Below, piece after piece: positions 63,365-64,000 of a stretch of DNA of 64,000 nt (positions within the stretch are counted from its first letter, which is position 1; each line of letters begins with the position of its first letter). The stretch lies in assembly GCF_026183895.1 (NCBI RefSeq), contig NZ_JAPFQI010000001.1:1-64000 (forward strand), in the 5' to 3' direction. Under the pieces are notes generated by a model. The model did no database searches. It had not been told where the DNA came from and was given only the letters and a program-made list of their open reading frames with translations. The DNA comes from Sabulicella glaciei. GTDB lineage: Bacteria > Pseudomonadota > Alphaproteobacteria > Acetobacterales > Acetobacteraceae. Both the position numbers and the translations under genes were made by a program.

Positions 63365-64000
63365 ATGGCGTCCTTGAGCATCCCGATTGCGCCCGAAGGC
63401 AACCTGTCGCGCTACCTGCAGGACATCCGCAAGTTTCCCATGCTTTCCCCCGAGGAGGAGCTGTCGCTCGCCAAGCGTTGGCGCGACGAGGGGGACGAGA
63501 AGGCGGCCCACAAGCTGGTGACTTCGCATCTGCGCCTCGTGGCGAAGATCGCGATGGGCTATCGCGGCTACGGCCTGCCCGTCGGCGAACTGATCTCCGA
63601 GGGCAATGTGGGCATGATGCAGGCGGTGAAGCGGTTCGACCCGGATCGCGGCTTCCGCCTTGCCACCTATGCCATGTGGTGGATCCGCGCCGCGATCCAG
63701 GAATACATCCTGCATTCCTGGTCGCTCGTGAAGATGGGCACCACGGCCGCGCAGAAGAAGCTGTTCTTCAACCTCCGCCGGCTCAAGGGCCAGATGGCGG
63801 CGCTGGAGGATGGCGACCTGCAGCCCGAGGTGGTGGCGAAGATCGCCAAGACCCTGCAGGTCCCCGAGCAGGACGTGGTGAGCATGAACCGCCGCCTCGC
63901 CTCGCCCGATAACAGCCTGAACGCCCCCGTGCGCGCCGACAGCGAGGGCGAGTGGCAGGATTGGCTGGTGGATGAGAGCGAGACGCAGGAAACTACCATC
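63365..64000 (+). CDS. rpoH: RNA polymerase sigma-32 factor RpoH (partial, cut by window end)
   Basis: The first 212 codons are present; the frame continues past the window. Region 2 is clear: YLQDIRKFPMLSPEEELSLA, HLRLVAKIAMGYRGYGLPVGELISEGNVGMMQAVKRFDPDRGFRLATYAMWWIRAAIQEYIL. The sigma-32 signature AAQKKLFFNLRRLK follows. RpoH directs core polymerase to heat-shock promoters. ATG 63365 has GGAAGG 14 bases upstream; a GTG at 63356 in frame is the alternative. Confidence 0.95.
   Translation, partial: MASLSIPIAPEGNLSRYLQDIRKFPMLSPEEELSLAKRWRDEGDEKAAHKLVTSHLRLVAKIAMGYRGYGLPVGELISEGNVGMMQAVKRFDPDRGFRLATYAMWWIRAAIQEYILHSWSLVKMGTTAAQKKLFFNLRRLKGQMAALEDGDLQPEVVAKIAKTLQVPEQDVVSMNRRLASPDNSLNAPVRADSEGEWQDWLVDESETQETTI

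Overview
The window is GC-rich chromosomal DNA. The compact, translationally coupled gene order, the Gly-rich autotransporter and the closing block (tRNA-Glu, DUF2256, DUF6476-like, RluD, rpoH) suggest an alphaproteobacterium, most likely Rhodospirillales/Acetobacteraceae (Roseomonas-like). This placement is inference from protein style; no rRNA is present.

Layout. (1) 1-8.1 kb is a stress-type set: a 28-codon membrane peptide, a pyruvate-oxidase-like TPP enzyme, an SDR, a second Tat-exported SDR broken by two in-frame stops, a histone-H1-like basic protein and an animal-type haem peroxidase. (2) 8.2-13.5 kb is an arsenic island: an arsR-arsC fusion, GAPDH and ArsJ in one coupled operon, then a Cys-tailed flavoprotein with a Cys-rich PadR regulator. 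(3) 13.7-17.4 kb holds a secreted multidomain protein (trypsin-like, JAMM-like, peptidoglycan-binding-like and MORN segments), a DUF1328 peptide and a truncated Bug/TctC binding-protein relic. (4) 17.8-21.0 kb carries two overlapping spore-photoproduct-lyase-type radical SAM genes followed by a DHH phosphoesterase, a possible DNA-lesion repair operon. (5) 21.0-26.3 kb has a hybrid histidine kinase coupled to a single-domain receiver, divergent from an AI-2E-type permease. (6) 26.5-34.4 kb has a 2-keto-4-pentenoate hydratase-like gene and a coupled operon of a TonB receptor, a peptide/nickel-type binding protein, two permeases and a double ATPase. A near-perfect Zur box lies upstream, so this is read as a zinc-regulated metallophore importer.

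(7) 35.4-44.9 kb has a small cupin and a hydantoinase/oxoprolinase operon (aminotransferase, two periplasmic binding proteins, hyuA, hyuB) divergent from an RpiR-type regulator, with a perfect 12-bp inverted repeat between them. The aminotransferase has two in-frame TAG codons and both binding proteins have one-base frameshifts, so the upstream half of the operon is decayed. (8) 44.9-47.0 kb is gene-poor, with a relic, a YrhK-like protein and a small lipoprotein. (9) 47.0-53.3 kb is one giant autotransporter. (10) 53.9-57.7 kb is an operon of OsmC, two flavoproteins, a MaoC protein and a 51-aa peptide, running into a convergent winged-helix/TPR regulator. (11) 59.5-61 kb has a DUF1127 peptide, an EamA transporter and an IS3-family relic. 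(12) 61.6-64 kb has tRNA-Glu(CTC), DUF2256, a DUF6476-like protein, RluD and the start of rpoH.

Two themes recur: tight ATGA/GTGA/TTGA start-stop overlaps within operons, and nonsense codons that each look like one C-to-T change in an otherwise intact gene.
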